From contig NC_079971.1 of NCBI RefSeq assembly GCF_029852145.1, positions 21,885,563 to 21,949,562 of the forward strand: a stretch of DNA of 64,000 nt. Reading direction: 5' to 3'. The stretch's first letter is position 1; each line of letters opens with the position of its first letter. Below are positions 1 through 13,600 of the stretch, in pieces. The position numbers and the translations under genes were made by a program. The notes beneath the pieces are model-generated. The model saw nothing but the letters and a program-made list of their open reading frames with translations, made no database searches and was not told the origin of the DNA. This DNA comes from Microplitis mediator. Lineage: Eukaryota > Arthropoda > Insecta > Hymenoptera > Braconidae.

Positions 1-266
1 AAAATAACTGTCTGTCCAAATTGGGCTAAGCATCACGTTTACAACTATGTCCAATACAGACTATCAACCTTAGCAATGTACTAGATGGAAAAACAAGTTT
101 ATTGGAACCAGGAATTTTTCAGATAGATCTGAGTTGTTTTAGAACAGAAAGAAATTCCTAAGATAAGAAAAATTTCTTGACTCGGGAAAATTTTACTTTA
201 CCTAAGATATTATCGCTTCTTGATATATTCTTTTGAGTCAAAAAAATCACTTTTTCAAGGCGCCCT
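1..266. other. AT-rich intronic/flanking sequence, no gene seen
   Basis: Probably intron of the carotenoid oxygenase gene, because the coding exon at 1400-1573 has an acceptor directly before it. I see no conserved coding segment here. Confidence 0.4.
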
Positions 267-786
267 TACACTGTAAAAAGAGCGGTGTTAAAAATGGACT
301 CATTTTAACTCCGCCCGGTGTTAAAATAAAATTACACCGGTGTTAAAAATACTGGTGTTAAATCGGAGTAACCGGTGTAAAAGCGGAGTAAAATCGGTGT
401 AAAGGCGGGGTAACCGGTGTAAAAACGGAGTAACATCGGTGCAAAAGCGGGATAACCGGTGTAAAAGTAGGGTAAACTGCGTCCGCTTGGATTATTAACT
501 TTAAAGATTATAAAACACAAAAAATGTCAGTTCTTTATGAAAATTAATAAAGAATATCATTTATTAACAAGTATAGTGATCGAGTAAGTAAAAATATTCA
601 CAAAGTAAAATATTTTAACACTGGTAAAGGATATCTACACCGGCGGCGGCATTATTTTAACACCGGTACAGAATATTTACACCGGTGACGGCGTTATTTT
701 CACACCGCTTTCAGGGGTAAATTTAACACCGATAATTTTAACACCTACACCGTTTGGACTTACCCCGGTGATTTTTTACAGTGTAG
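267..786. mobile_element. TA-flanked foldback MITE with CCGGTGTAAAA core array
   Basis: The left end reads TTACACTGTAAAAAG and the right end TTTTTTACAGTGTAG. These are inverted copies: CACTG...CAGTG flanked by TA on both sides. The interior is made of diverged copies of a word like ACCGGTGTAAAA in both orientations. There is no transposase, so this is a non-autonomous element. The open frame at 332-520 is only the translation of this array. Confidence 0.7.
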
Positions 787-1399
787 CTATACTTAGACAT
801 ATTGGTATATTTTTCAAAATAAATAGCGTTTAATATTTTAACCATAATTTACAAACGCAATTTATGTCAAAAATAAAAAACTCGTGATAAATTCTTAATG
901 ATATTGTTCACCTAATTAAAGCACAGAATTCTATGCGTGTTCGAAAAATTTTTCCTCAACGCATATAATTTATTACAACAGCGACTTCACTTTACTTACC
1001 ACAACAAAAGTCACTTCGTTGCGTTAACCAAGATAGTTTTGTTATCATAACAAATAGCTGCGTAGTCTTGATTTTTGTTATGATAGCAAATTTTTTTTTT
1101 TCAGTGTACCAAAAAACATCTCTACCATTTTTTAAGCCCACTTAGTAAAACACTACCACATAGAAACACTATCAAAAAAGTAGCTCTGCCCTTATCACAC
1201 ACATAGCATATGACATAGTGTTTGAAACTGGTATAGTTATTGTGTGGTACAGTTACTTGAGGTAGGCCTGGTTATGGTTCAGTTGTCGTAAGGTAGAGAT
1301 TTTTATGGTAGACCTATTAATGTGCCGTTTAAATTAGATGATTATTAAATTTTTGTAATAATTTGATATGCTGCAATTAATTAATTAATTAATTTTTAG

Positions 1400-1573
1400 G
1401 ATGAAGATGACGGTGTAATAGTAAGTGCTGCGGTATTTGGAAAATCAAATGAATCAGATGTTTGTTTGGTTGTAATTGACGCAAAAACAATGAAAGAAAT
1501 CAGTAGAACTGTTTTTTCAACACCTGGGCCGGTTCCAAAATGTCTCCATGGCTGGTTTTCGATGGACAAATAA
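1400..1573 (+). CDS. ninaB: carotenoid oxygenase, C-terminal exon (ninaB-like), partial
   Basis: Last coding exon of a carotenoid cleavage oxygenase of the ninaB/RPE65/BCO family. These iron(II) enzymes cleave or isomerise carotenoids to make retinal chromophore. The acceptor TTTTTAG precedes GATGAAGATGAC; 57 codons and a TAA follow. It starts DEDDGVIVSAAVFG and ends with TPGPVPKCLHGWF, the family's C-terminal signature, including the conserved histidine region. The residues DAKTMKEI match the usual DAKTW.E segment. A carotenoid oxygenase is about 500-600 residues, so most of the gene lies before this window or in exons I could not find. I cannot fix the phase of the incoming intron, but this frame is the only sensible one. 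AATAAA-like signals follow the stop within 30 bp. Confidence 0.88.
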   Translation, partial: DEDDGVIVSAAVFGKSNESDVCLVVIDAKTMKEISRTVFSTPGPVPKCLHGWFSMDK

Positions 1574-1746
1574 TTAAAATAATAAAATAAATGAATTTCT
1601 AATTAAGTAATTATTAATACTCACAATAATTAATAATAAACTCAAATAAATATATGTAAAATAAAATAAATTATTATTTTTAATGTCTTTTTTTTTTTTT
1701 CATTTTTCTTAAAATTTGCATCATTACATATCTATACAATATTTAC

Positions 1747-1862
<116 letters not shown>

Positions 1863-2263
1863 GACTAATTAACAATTTTATTTAATTTATTATGTACATT
1901 TTATGCATTATCAATTTGTTCAGTTCAATTTGTTAACTAATAGGAGAGAGTCACTGCGATTATAAAAAAAAAAATAATTTTTATTCATTAGTTTGATGTT
2001 AGAATGGCGACGAAGGGCTGCCATTTTGATCGTTAGACTGTAATTGTAACATGATGTAAAATAATTATTTTTAATGAGTAAAACTGTACTTCTTTTCATA
2101 AAATAAATGAAATTTCAATGATTCAAAATTTATTATAAATTATTTTAACTTTTTTATTTTAGAAATTAAAATCATTATATAATATTTATGATAGTTGTAG
2201 CTGCACTGATATTATGAGTTACGAAACAGTATTTAGATTGATTTATACCCGGAGTAATAGGTT

Positions 2264-3075
2264 AGATCTTTTTATAATAATTTATTATACTTTTGAAATC
2301 GGCAGATATTATGAGATCTACGAATATTAATTTATATCGTTGATAATTTAATTTTCTTAGATCTACGATGATCTATATAGATCTCTGTATATCAATTTAT
2401 TTTGTTCATTATTAGATCTGCTTTGTTCTACTAAGATCGATCTAGATCTACGATGATCTATATAGATCAATTTATTTCTTAATTGCTAGATATGAATTGA
2501 TCTATTCAGATCGATGATGATCTACATAAATGTCCATGTATCAATTCATGAAGTTCGTTATTAGATCTCTATTGATCTTCAAAGATCTATGAATATCAAA
2601 TGTATGATTTTAGATCTCATAAAATAAGATCTAAATTTATCATTCCATTCATTTACTATTAGATCTACTTAGATCTACATCGATTATGTATTCCAATATT
2701 GAATCTTCATTGATCTATTTAGATCGTCTTAGATCTGCATAGATTAATGTTGATCTGCCTACAAAATCTACCCTGATTAAAAAAAATGATTAAAAAGTAT
2801 TTAAAATGATTTGTTTTTTAATCATTTTAAATACTTCTTAATCCTTCAAATCATTTCTAATCCTGTCTCTTATGGACATTTAACGTGTGAAATCATTTTA
2901 AATCATTTTTTTTAATCAGGGTAATCAAATCTACTTAGATCTAAAAGTTCTTGATCTATATACGTATATTTTATATTGATCTAAGTATATCAACATAAAA
3001 TCACCATTGATCTAAAAATATAACATAAAATCTAACAAGATCTATGATGATCTAAAACATATATATAGATCTAAA
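2264..3075. repeat. AGATCT-rich palindromic array with nested MITE
   Basis: Dozens of diverged copies of TAGATCTACGATGATCTA, dominated by the self-complementary hexamer AGATCT. The array is interrupted by a MITE at 2771-2921. No terminal inverted repeat was certain for the outer array. No coding potential seen. Confidence 0.75.
2771..2921. mobile_element. CCCTGATTAAAA MITE, copy 1
   Basis: Starts CCCTGATTAAAAAAAATG, ends with the inverse (TTTTTTAATCAGGG), and has TA on both sides. A second copy in opposite orientation lies at 44465-44616 and shares the interior word ATGGACATTTAACGTGTGA. This copy sits inside the AGATCT array. Confidence 0.85.
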
Positions 3076-3698
3076 CAATTTTTCTCAGGTAAAGGTTAGG
3101 TCTAGTGCGCAATCTACATGCGCATGTACAGTAAATGTGTTACAATTACAGCTCATACTAAAATTATATTTTGGTCCTTCGAGCCATTTCATTTACAAAA
3201 AAATATCAACAAAAAACAATTAATAAAAATCTAGTATTATCATTTTTTACATATTTATAAAAAAAAGGATATTTTATTATATAAAAAAATATGAAGACCA
3301 TTAAAAAAAATTTATAATAAAGAAAAGTTTTAAGAATTATTTAGATAACTCATGAATTATTAGAAATTCTTCAGTTTCATGATTTACAAAAAAAAAAAAA
3401 AAAAATTTATATATAATTTTTGAACCTGTGCTTATTGTTACAATTGCAGCAGCTCTCTCCCGATATTTATATTTTTTTCGCTGTCTAAATAATAATTTAG
3501 ACGTAAGATGGAATGTTCGATATTTATATACTTTTTAAAAATTGTGATTGTTAATATATATATATTGTTTTTATTTATTGTTATATTTGATTATATTGGC
3601 ACAACCTTGGTCACAAACTTCAAACGCTTTTTTATAAATAATATTACTATAGGAAGAGGTTAAGCAAAATGGAGTATGACCGCTATAAATTGACTTGT
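3076..3698. other. intergenic, nothing recognised
   Basis: AT-rich sequence with poly-A runs, between the AGATCT array and the next MITE. No exon, RNA gene or inverted repeat of note. Confidence 0.4.
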
Positions 3699-3930
3699 CC
3701 CTGATTAAAAACTACGTTTAAATCTGGTTGAGACTCGATTGGATTTCTATCAGATTCAATCAGAAAAAACTTACAATTCGAACCGCTCGGGAGTTTTCCA
3801 AGTATCGATAAAATTTTAATCGGAAAATAATAATTTGTTTTTCCGATTTCTGATTAAAGTCCAATCGGGTTTATTCGGAACTTTCCGAGTAGAATTTTCC
3901 AATTGGATTCAATCGGAGTTTTTAATCAGA
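3699..3930. mobile_element. CCCTGATTAAAA-type MITE with CAATCGG core
   Basis: Left end CCCTGATTAAAAAC, right end TTTTTAATCAGAG. The interior repeats words such as GATTCAATCGGA in both orientations. Related elements are at 47791-48155 and, as a fragment, near 6555-6630. Confidence 0.65.
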
Positions 3931-4472
3931 GCCATCTATAAATGTATGTAAAGTTTATATATAAATTAATTTCTATAGCTTCCATTCAAAATTTTTATCA
4001 GACTTCGGGCCACAATTTTTTAAAAAATTTATCAAAAATCACTAAATATTTTTTTGATAAATTTTTTTATCTTAACAAAAATATCTATCATTTATTTTCG
4101 TTTTATCTAAACAGTCCCATTTTGCCCCGTGATTTTTTCAGTATTTTTTTTCAACATAAAAAAAAATTTTAATTAAAAAAAAATTCGTGACCATTAAAAA
4201 TAATCTCCGGCTCAATAAATATATAGTAAAATATATAATTCAAGTAAACATAATTATTAAAAATAAATATCTAATTTGGGCTACGGAGCCTGCCGTAAAA
4301 TCCTACTTAACCAAGAACAAAAATAAAAATATTACGTAATTACTCATAATGATTAAAAATAAAAAAAAAACATTTTTTTTATGGTCACGTCTCAAAATTG
4401 ACGAGACTATCACAATAAAATAATTATTTAAATGATAAAGATATAAACATTTGCATTAAAAAATATTTATAA

Positions 4473-4661
4473 TTAAATATTATCAACCTTATTATGTGAT
4501 TTATCATCAATGATAACGTCTATTGAATTTAAATTATCATCATCTTTGATAATCTCTGTATCAGCATCACTTTTAGTTAAACTGGATACAGATATCGTTG
4601 GATTAATATCTGCGTGCGCTGGTGGTATACCCGAGTTTGCGTCTTCAATTGCTTTCCTCAG
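4473..4661 (-). CDS. ClC-a: ClC-a last coding exon
   Basis: Acceptor TTTTTTTAG, then LRKAIEDANSGIPP, completing the final helix of CBS2. An acidic, serine-rich tail of about 50 residues follows, then TAA at 4475-4473. 62 codons plus stop. Confidence 0.9.
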   Translation of the reverse strand: MRKAIEDANSGIPPAHADINPTISVSSLTKSDADTEIIKDDDNLNSIDVIIDDKSHNKVDNI

Positions 4662-7600
4662 CTAAAAAAATGGATTATTTATAAATAGTAATTCTATATT
4701 TTGAATTGCAATTATTATTATACTGTAAAAAATTTTCGGAGTGAACGTGGATTGAATCTTTAATAAATGCGAAATAGAAGACTGTGTATTTATTTAATCT
4801 CCTTGGAATAAAATTCATATTTTTAGTAGTTTATGCAACACGTGGTCTAAGGAGCTAATAATTTGACGATCATGTCGCGACATGAGCGTAAGGCTTATGG
4901 TGCATTTACATGAGGACGAATGAAGAGGCCGCTACGAGCCGTAGGCCAATAGCGACAACCACACGAGTCCTCACATGTAAATGCATCATAACCTTAAAGC
5001 GAATGGCGACCAGGATTGTCATGTTCGCTTCTTAGTTCACCTGTAGGATACATTATTTTTGCAAACCCTGCTATGAAAGTTCAATTTTCGAGAAGTCAAA
5101 AATTATAATTTTATTTTAAATCAAATTTTTCGATTTTTCATAAGAATTTCATGTAATTGAAATATGATATCGAGGTAGATGTCCTACATGTATTTTTAAA
5201 AAATCAGAATTTTTGATCGTTTGAGAGGCGAGATATTGATAATCAAAGTGCACACAGTTAACATGTAGTAGCTCGGACTTACCTAAAAAAAAGTCATATT
5301 TTCACGTATATTTCAAATTATTTTGCTTAAGAATCTTTCCAAAAACTAACAGATTGTAGAAAAAAAAAATTTCGAATTTAAAAAAGTTTTTAAATAATCA
5401 TTCTACCGAGTAGTGAAAAAGTTGTAAATATTCAACGAAATCTGTCTCACAATTTCAAATGAGAAAAAGTGAGTAAGCGATATCAAGTAAAAGAGGAAGC
5501 TATAGCGAGTGAAAGAGTCAGCAATAGCACACACTATAGGTCGCGAGTGAACTACCTTAAGTTGTCTATCGTATTCGATACATATCACATGAGCGACAAA
5601 AAGTAATGCGTTATCGTAACGTGTGGTGGCGTTTCACTCACTTCAGGTACAATCACATCGTTAGTTGTAGAGAGAAAAATTAAATAGTCACTGGTCGCGA
5701 CATCTTGTTACTACGTTAGTATAGTAAAGTTAAAGGTGTAATAGGATATTTAACGCACTAGTGCGGTTAAGTAAAATGTATAGGCAAGACTGAATATATT
5801 TGGCGCTTTTGACACGACTTACAGCGTTCGGAAATTAAACTTTCAAAGCAGGTGTTGCAAAAAATATTTAAACTTCGGTTAGGAGTGAATACGGACTTAA
5901 ATAATAGTATATTACACGTCTAGGGCAGTAAAGCAAGAAATGTCTCAGATCACGTGTAATTGTAGGTCGAGATCAACAAACATGTGATCTGAGGCTTTCT
6001 TACTTTACTTCCCTAGATGTGTAATATACTATTTCTCCTTGACGGAGGCGGAAAGCGGCAACTTTGTTTTGCACAGAGAACGAAAGTTGACGCTTTCCGC
6101 CCAGAGGCGAAAAAACTCCGTAATTACTTCGAATTTACTCCCGATTTTTGACAGTGTAATGAGTGTTAATATTACCTCTTTTAACGCAACGACGCCAACT
6201 AATCTACCGATGGCTGTTACGTAGGCGTGATTAACACCGACCATACTGAAGAGACTGTGGACTTTCAGCAGTGAAGTTCTTTCCACCAGTTGAAAAGGCG
6301 CTGGATCAATGTGACATCGTGAAAAATCAACTTCTGATGACATTTCACTTTCTTCCCATCGTTTTTGATCCTCGGGTGACATATCAATCACTCTTTCACG
6401 TGGCTGAAATAGAGTTTTCATTTAAGATCAGCTCGTGTAGAAAAAAAATAAGCTCAAAATTGAATACAGTAAGGGAATAAATTAATTATGGGATAAAATT
6501 AGATGGGGAAATCAGAATTTTCTAACGTTTTCAGAAAATTTTTTATTCTGTACTGATCTTGATTAAAAACTCCGATTGAATTGAGTGGGAAATTTTTTAA
6601 TTGAATTCAATCGGAAACAAAATTTCTAAATTTCCGATTTTCCAGAAATTTTTACGAATAGAAATAAATTAGATTTGTGGCAGAAATTATCAAAATTTTT
6701 GAGCCATTGGTAATTGATGCAAAAGTTCGAAACTTTTGAATTTTCCAGAATTTTTTTCGAATAGAAAACCGTTAGATCAAAGAAGTAGAAACGGTGGAAA
6801 TAATTGATTTTTCTGAAATTTTTCGATAATTGTCATCAGTATAAAAGTTCGAATTTTTCTCAAATTTCGGAGTTCGATTAATCGAACTTTTTCAACTTTT
6901 TTTTTTATACGGGAACCTGACAGTTAGATTAGGAAATGATTTGAAAAATAATTTGAGGAAGAAATCTTGGATCAAATGTAGAAAAAATATATTTTGTTAG
7001 CAGTAGAACCGATGGTTTTATAAATATGATATTAATTTATTTAGAGGCAGTTTATTTTATGAAACCGGTGTTTATTTAAAAATAATTTATCAGTAAGCTG
7101 TTAGAAAAATTAATTCAATGTTTGATGATTATTAATTCAAATTAGTGTTGAAAAAAAATTTTGGCAATTCTCCCGCACTTTTTATTTTTGATTAATAACT
7201 TGACTACTAAAAAAAAAAATACGAGTGTTTGTATAGACAATAAAAAATTAATCTTGTAAAAAATTTTCTACATTTATTTATCATTTTATAAAAACCTGGC
7301 AACTCTCCCATATTTATTTTTATATTTTTCCTTGTATAATTAAATTTATAGCTATAAAATATCATTGCGTATTTATAGAAAATGTCCGTTAAAAAAATAA
7401 AAAAATAAATTTAATGTCAGCAATTTTCTCACATTTTTCTTTTTATTTTTTTCCTAATAAATAGATTTATAACACAAAAAGTATGTCCTGATTTACCAAT
7501 AATATTTAACTAATAATTTTAAAAAAATTGGCAACTCTCCCAATGAAAAAAAAAAAAACCAAAATTCTCCTACCTTAAATTTTTTTGAAATTAATTACAT

Positions 7601-10600
7601 AAAATTTTCATGAGTGTAAATGTAGCAGACATGGGACAATTTTTAAACTACATATAAAAAAAATAAACAATTAAATTAATAAAATAAAAAAAATTCATAT
7701 ACTGACTTCAGATTTTTATCAAAGTCCATTATTTAATTTTTTTGGTAAAAAAATTTTAGTTTATTATTTTAAAATTTTAGAAATTGTCGGTTGTCCGACA
7801 ACTTTACTGTCATAAAATATTCTCCGATCAAAAAATTTTAACTCTTCTTCTTCACATCGAAAAATATAATCCGTAGCAGCTACCGATTGGCGATCAACAG
7901 CCGCTACCGATTATTTTTCGGTAGACGCTACCGGAATAATTGGTAACGGCTACCAAAAGTTAATCAGTAACAGCTACCAATTATTTCGGTAACGGCTACC
8001 GATTATTCGGTAACAGCTACTGATTATTTCGGTCGCTGATACCGAAAATTAATGGGTAGCGGCTACCGATTATTTTGGTAGCTGATACCGAAAATCAATG
8101 GGTAGCTGATACCAAAAATCAATGGGTAGTGGCTACCGATTATTTCGGTAGCTGATACCGAAAATTAATGGGTAGCGGCTACCGATTATTTCGGTAACTG
8201 ATACCGAAAATTAATCGGTAGCGTCTACTGAGAAATAATCGGTAGCGGCTACTGATTATTTCGGTAGATGATACCGAAAATCAATGGGTAGCTGATACCA
8301 AAAATCAATGGGTAGCGGCTACCGATTATTTCGGTAACTGATACCGAAAATTAATCGGTAGCGTCTACTGAGAAATAATCGGTAGCGGCTACTGATTATT
8401 TCGGTAGCTGATACCGAAAATCAATGGGTAGCTGATACCAAAAATCAATGGGTAGCGGCTACCGATTATTTCGGTAACTGATACCGAAAATTAATCGGTA
8501 GCGTCTACTGAGAAATAATCAGTAGCGGCTACTGATTATTTCGGTAGCTGATACCGAAAATCAATGGGTAGCTGATACCAAAAATCAATGGGTAGCGGCT
8601 ACCGATTATTTCGGTAACTGATACCGAAAATTAATCGGTAGCGTCTACTGAGAAATAATCAGTAGCGGCTACTGATTATTTCGGTAGCTGATACCGAAAA
8701 TCAATGGGTAGCTGATACCAAAAATCAATGGGTAGTGGCTACCGATTATTTCGGTAGCTGATACCAAAAATCAATGGGTAGTGGCTACCGATTATTTCGG
8801 TAGCTGATACCGAAAATTAATGGGTAGCGGCTACCGATTATTTCGGTAACTGATACCGAAAATTAATCGGTAGCGTCTACTGAGAAATAATCGGTAGCGG
8901 CTACTGATTATTTCGGTAGATGATACCGAAAATCAATGGGTAGCTGATACCAAAAATCAATGGGTAGCGGCTACCGATTATTTCGGTAACTGATACCGAA
9001 AATTAATCGGTAGCGTCTACTGAGAAATAATCGGTAGCGGCTACTGATTATTTCGGTAGCTGATACCGAAAATCAATGGGTAGCTGATACCAAAAATCAA
9101 TGGGTAGCGGCTACCGATTATTTCGGTAACTGATACCGAAAATTAATCGGTAGCGTCTACTGAGAAATAATCAGTAGCGGCTACTGATTATTTCGGTAGC
9201 TGATACCGAAAATCAATGGGTAGCTGATACCAAAAATCAATGGGTAGCGGCTACCGATTATTTCGGTAACTGATACCGAAAATTAATCGGTAGCGTCTAC
9301 TGAGAAATAATCAGTAGCGGCTACTGATTATTTCGGTAGCTGATACCGAAAATCAATGGGTAGCTGATACCAAAAATCAATGGGTGGCGGCTACCGATTA
9401 TTTTTTTCAGTGCAGCCTTAATTATCAAACAAAAAAAACAAAGAAAAAAGAACCTACCAATTGGACTTTTTTTGAAGCAGCAGGACTTGGCGCCAGCATA
9501 GGAGTATGTGGAGGTATATTTGCTTCATCAACACTATCGCTGCTTGTAACATTAACATTTCCAACTTCCGGATCAGGATCAACATCCTGAAGTGTAGCTG
9601 ACTTACGAAAAATAGCTTCGAACGCCAGCCTGATTCTACTTTCTGCTCCCGTCACTGTCGTATAGGGAGTCATCGCTGGACTAACCAATGGACTGAATCC
9701 TTTAAGTGTAAACGAGTTTGTTTTCTTAAGGATTGATTTCTTTGGCTGTGTACCAAAACACGGCGTATGATACGTGTGATGATCGGATCCATTTCCCGCG
9801 CTGGTTAAATCATTAATACTCTGACGCTGCATTTTAAGGATATCCGGCGCTGGAATAACTTCGAAACGTGATGGCCGTCTTGTACGTTCTGGATCACGTA
9901 GTTTACGTTCCATTTCTTCTTTAGCGCGTTCTTCAGCTTCTTTTTGAAGTTTCTGTGCTACCTGGCATTCATTTAGAAGAATAAAAAAATAAACGATTAT
10001 CCAACTTGCTGTTTATTTTAAAAATTATTTTTATTTACCTGAAGCCGTCTTTCGCGACCAATTTGTTTCTCGATAAGTTTTATTAGTTCTAATCTTTGTA
10101 TCGATCCTAATAATATCATCGAATCTGGATTATCGACTAATGGAAATCCACGTAGTTTACGATTTTCTTTTAATGTTTCTTTCAACTTTTGATAACTTAT
10201 TCCATGGTAAATATATTTAACATCTCTTACCATAAAATCTTCTACATAAATATTATACATTCCTAAAATAAGAAAAAAAAAATTTATTTTGGATACAATT
10301 CATTGTCTAAAAAATTTATGTTGGAATCTACAGGAAATCCCATAAGCAGTCTTATTGATTCCTATTGATTCTCATGGATGCCTATAAATTCCCATAAATT
10401 CTTAAGTATTCTCATAGATTCCTATGGATTTCCATACATGGAAGGAAAATTATGGAAACTTTTGCTATGCATTATGGGAATAGTTCCCATAATGGCATAG
10501 GAATTGTACCCATACTATTATAGGGATGGTTTCCAAAATATATGGGAATAGATTCTATACCAATATGGGAACCATTCCCATAATATTACGGAAACTATTC

Positions 10601-13600
10601 CCATAGAATTATGGAAACCATTCCCATAATGGTATGGAAATTGTTCCCATACTATTGTAGGAATCGTTCCCATACTATTATGGGAACTAATCCCATAATG
10701 ATATAGGAACTATTCCGATAGCATTATGGGAACCATTCTTATAATATTATGGGGATAGTTTCCATACTATTATAGAAACCATTCCTATAATGTTATGGGA
10801 GTGGTTCCTATTATATTATATGATATATATTATATTAATGATATAGGAACAATTCCTTTAAATTATAGGAACCATTTCTATAATTATAGGAACCATTCCT
10901 ATAATATTATGGGTAGAATTCCCATAATTAAAGGAACTGTTCCTATAATTATAGGAACTGCTCCCATAATTTATGGTCATAATTTTTATGTTGGTATATT
11001 CAAAAATTTTATAGAATTATGGGAACCGTTACCATAATTTTCTTTCCGTGTAGAAAATTTATGTTGGGATCTACAGAAAATCCTATAAGAAGTCTTATAA
11101 ATTTTTATGGATTCACATTGATTCTCATGGATTTCTATGGACTCCCATGGATTTCTATTGAAAGCCATCAATATAAAAATTTTTACTAGGAATTCTTATG
11201 GTAGTCTATGGTATTCATTACAGATTTTTGTAAAAACCCATGGGAATTTATGATATTTTCAGCTAATTTATGTGAATTTTTTATAGTATGGCCATAACAC
11301 TATAAAAATTCAATGCAGAAATTTACCCAGATCCCCATAAGAATTTTTTCTGGATCCCTAAGATGTTTCCGGCCGGATTTTTTATAAATTCTTAGACATT
11401 TCGAGAGACTTTAAGTTTTTTTTCTATAGATTTCTATGGGAATGTATAAATTTCTATGATATGGGCGGCCAATCCATAAAGATTCGTATGTCTGAGTAAT
11501 TTGTATGGACTTTTCTGGATTCTTATGAATTTCTATGGATTTCTACAGGATCCCATATCCTTTTCCATAAATTCCCAAATCAACCCATAAGAATTTATGG
11601 GTCCATGGTATTTTGACTGTAGGTTCCCATAAATTCTTATAGAAGCCTATGCCTTTCTTCATAAATTTTTTTAAAAACCCATAGAAAATCAGGATATTTT
11701 CGCTAATTCACATGGATTTCTTAGAGTTATAACTATAACACCATAAAAATTTAATGCAAGAATCTACCGAGAAACCCATAAGAATTTTTTCTGATTCGCT
11801 ATGACATTTTCGACCGGATTCATATAAATTCCCATAAACTTCTAAAATATCTCATTCCCTTTTTCTTAGATCCCCAAATAAATCCATAAGAAATCGTGGC
11901 TGGATTCCTATAGGTTTCTATGGATTCTTATAAAATCCTATGGATTTCTTTATGGACATCCATATAAAAAATTGTTTCCATGGGCTCCTATAGGAATCCA
12001 TAAATTTTTGTGAAATTTTAGGCTAACATGAATTTTTAGGTAGTGAAGATAAAACAAAAAATATTAAAAATTACCTTGAGAATCCTATCGTATGCGATTA
12101 TGAGAAATGATAAGAATGTTAGTGAGAAGTAATAAAACAAAAAAAAAACAACTCGATAGTTACCTGAACTTGATGGTAATAAATCTGGCAGATAAGGTAG
12201 TTTTTTAATAAGAATAATACTGTCGTATATGCTTGGCTGGAGTAATGCTGCTATTGCATTGCTTATAAGCACGGCAATCATTATAGGAACGATGTGAGTT
12301 ATTTGCCCAGTCATTTCAAAAACAATAACGCTTACAGATATTGTATGAGTTACTCCCGCTGAAAATGCTGCTGCACCTACTGTTGCATACCCTCCTACAT
12401 ATTAATTAAAACCATTACTTGAATACTATTTATAACTAATCGAGTCGAAATCTAAGGCATACTTTGAACCTAAATGAGCATTGAAAACCTACATTAGACT
12501 TTTTAGATAATCATTGTAAAAGCTTGAATTGAACCTACTTAGACTTATAAAGGCATGAATTAGACCTACAAAGACATATATCGTGAAACGAACAAGCTCA
12601 GGGTTTTTTGAATCGACTCTCTGTTGGTCCCAGGCTGCTTCTAGGACCTATTCCACTCCTAGGTGTCATTAATCTACTGATAAAATTGCTGGATCACTTG
12701 CGGCAATTTTTTACTAGCCTTAGAATTTTTTAAATCGACCCTCTGTTAGTCCCAGGCTGCCTGTGGGACCCAATCCACCCTTGGGTGTCATTAGCCCACT
12801 GGAGAGATGACTGGATCACTTGCATCAATTCTCCAGTAGTCCGCGAATTTAACAATTTAACCTTTTTGTACACGGAAAGAAAATTATGGGAAGTTTTGCT
12901 ATGCATTATGGGAATTGTTCCCATAATGGTATAGGAATTGTACCCATACTATTATCGGGATGGTTCCTACAATATATGGGAATATTTTCCATAATAATAT
13001 GGGAATAGTTCCCATACCATTATGGGAACCATTCCCATAATGGTATGGGAATAGATCCTATACCAATATGGGATCCATTCTCATAATATTATGGAAACTA
13101 TTCCCATATTATTATGGGAACCATTCCCATAATGGTATGGGAATCATTTCCATAATGGCATGGGAATCATTCCCATAATGGGAAAGGAACTAGTCCAATA
13201 GCATTATGGGAACCATTCCTATAATATTATAGGAATGTTCCCCATAATTATAGGAATAGTTCCTATAATTATGGGAATAATACCCATAACGTTATAGGAA
13301 CTATTCCAATAGCATTATGGGAACCATTCCTATAATAGTATGGGAATAGTTCCCATACTATTATAGGAACCATTCCTATAATGTTATGGGAATAGTTCCT
13401 ATACTATTATAGGAACCATTCCTATGATGTTATGGGAATCATTCCCATAATGGTATAGGAACTATTCCAATAGCATTGTGGGAACCATTCCTATAATATT
13501 ATGGAAATAGTTCTCATACTATTATAGGAACCATTCCTATAATGTTATGGGAATGGTTCCTATAATTTATGGGCATGGTTCCTATAATTCATAGGAATAG

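Noticed and set aside
3942..4172. Lysine/phenylalanine-rich 76-residue ORF downstream of the carotenoid oxygenase
   Set aside because: Low-complexity AT-driven frame without splice support, domain or relative.
7865..9412. CRISPR-like regular repeats
   Set aside because: The repeats are contiguous, contain no unique spacers, are self-complementary in both orientations, and lie in an insect intron. It is a satellite derived from a MITE.
9384..9590. Plus-strand ORF ending near the ClC-a linker exon
   Set aside because: Reads through a splice site and is antisense to the conserved linker exon.
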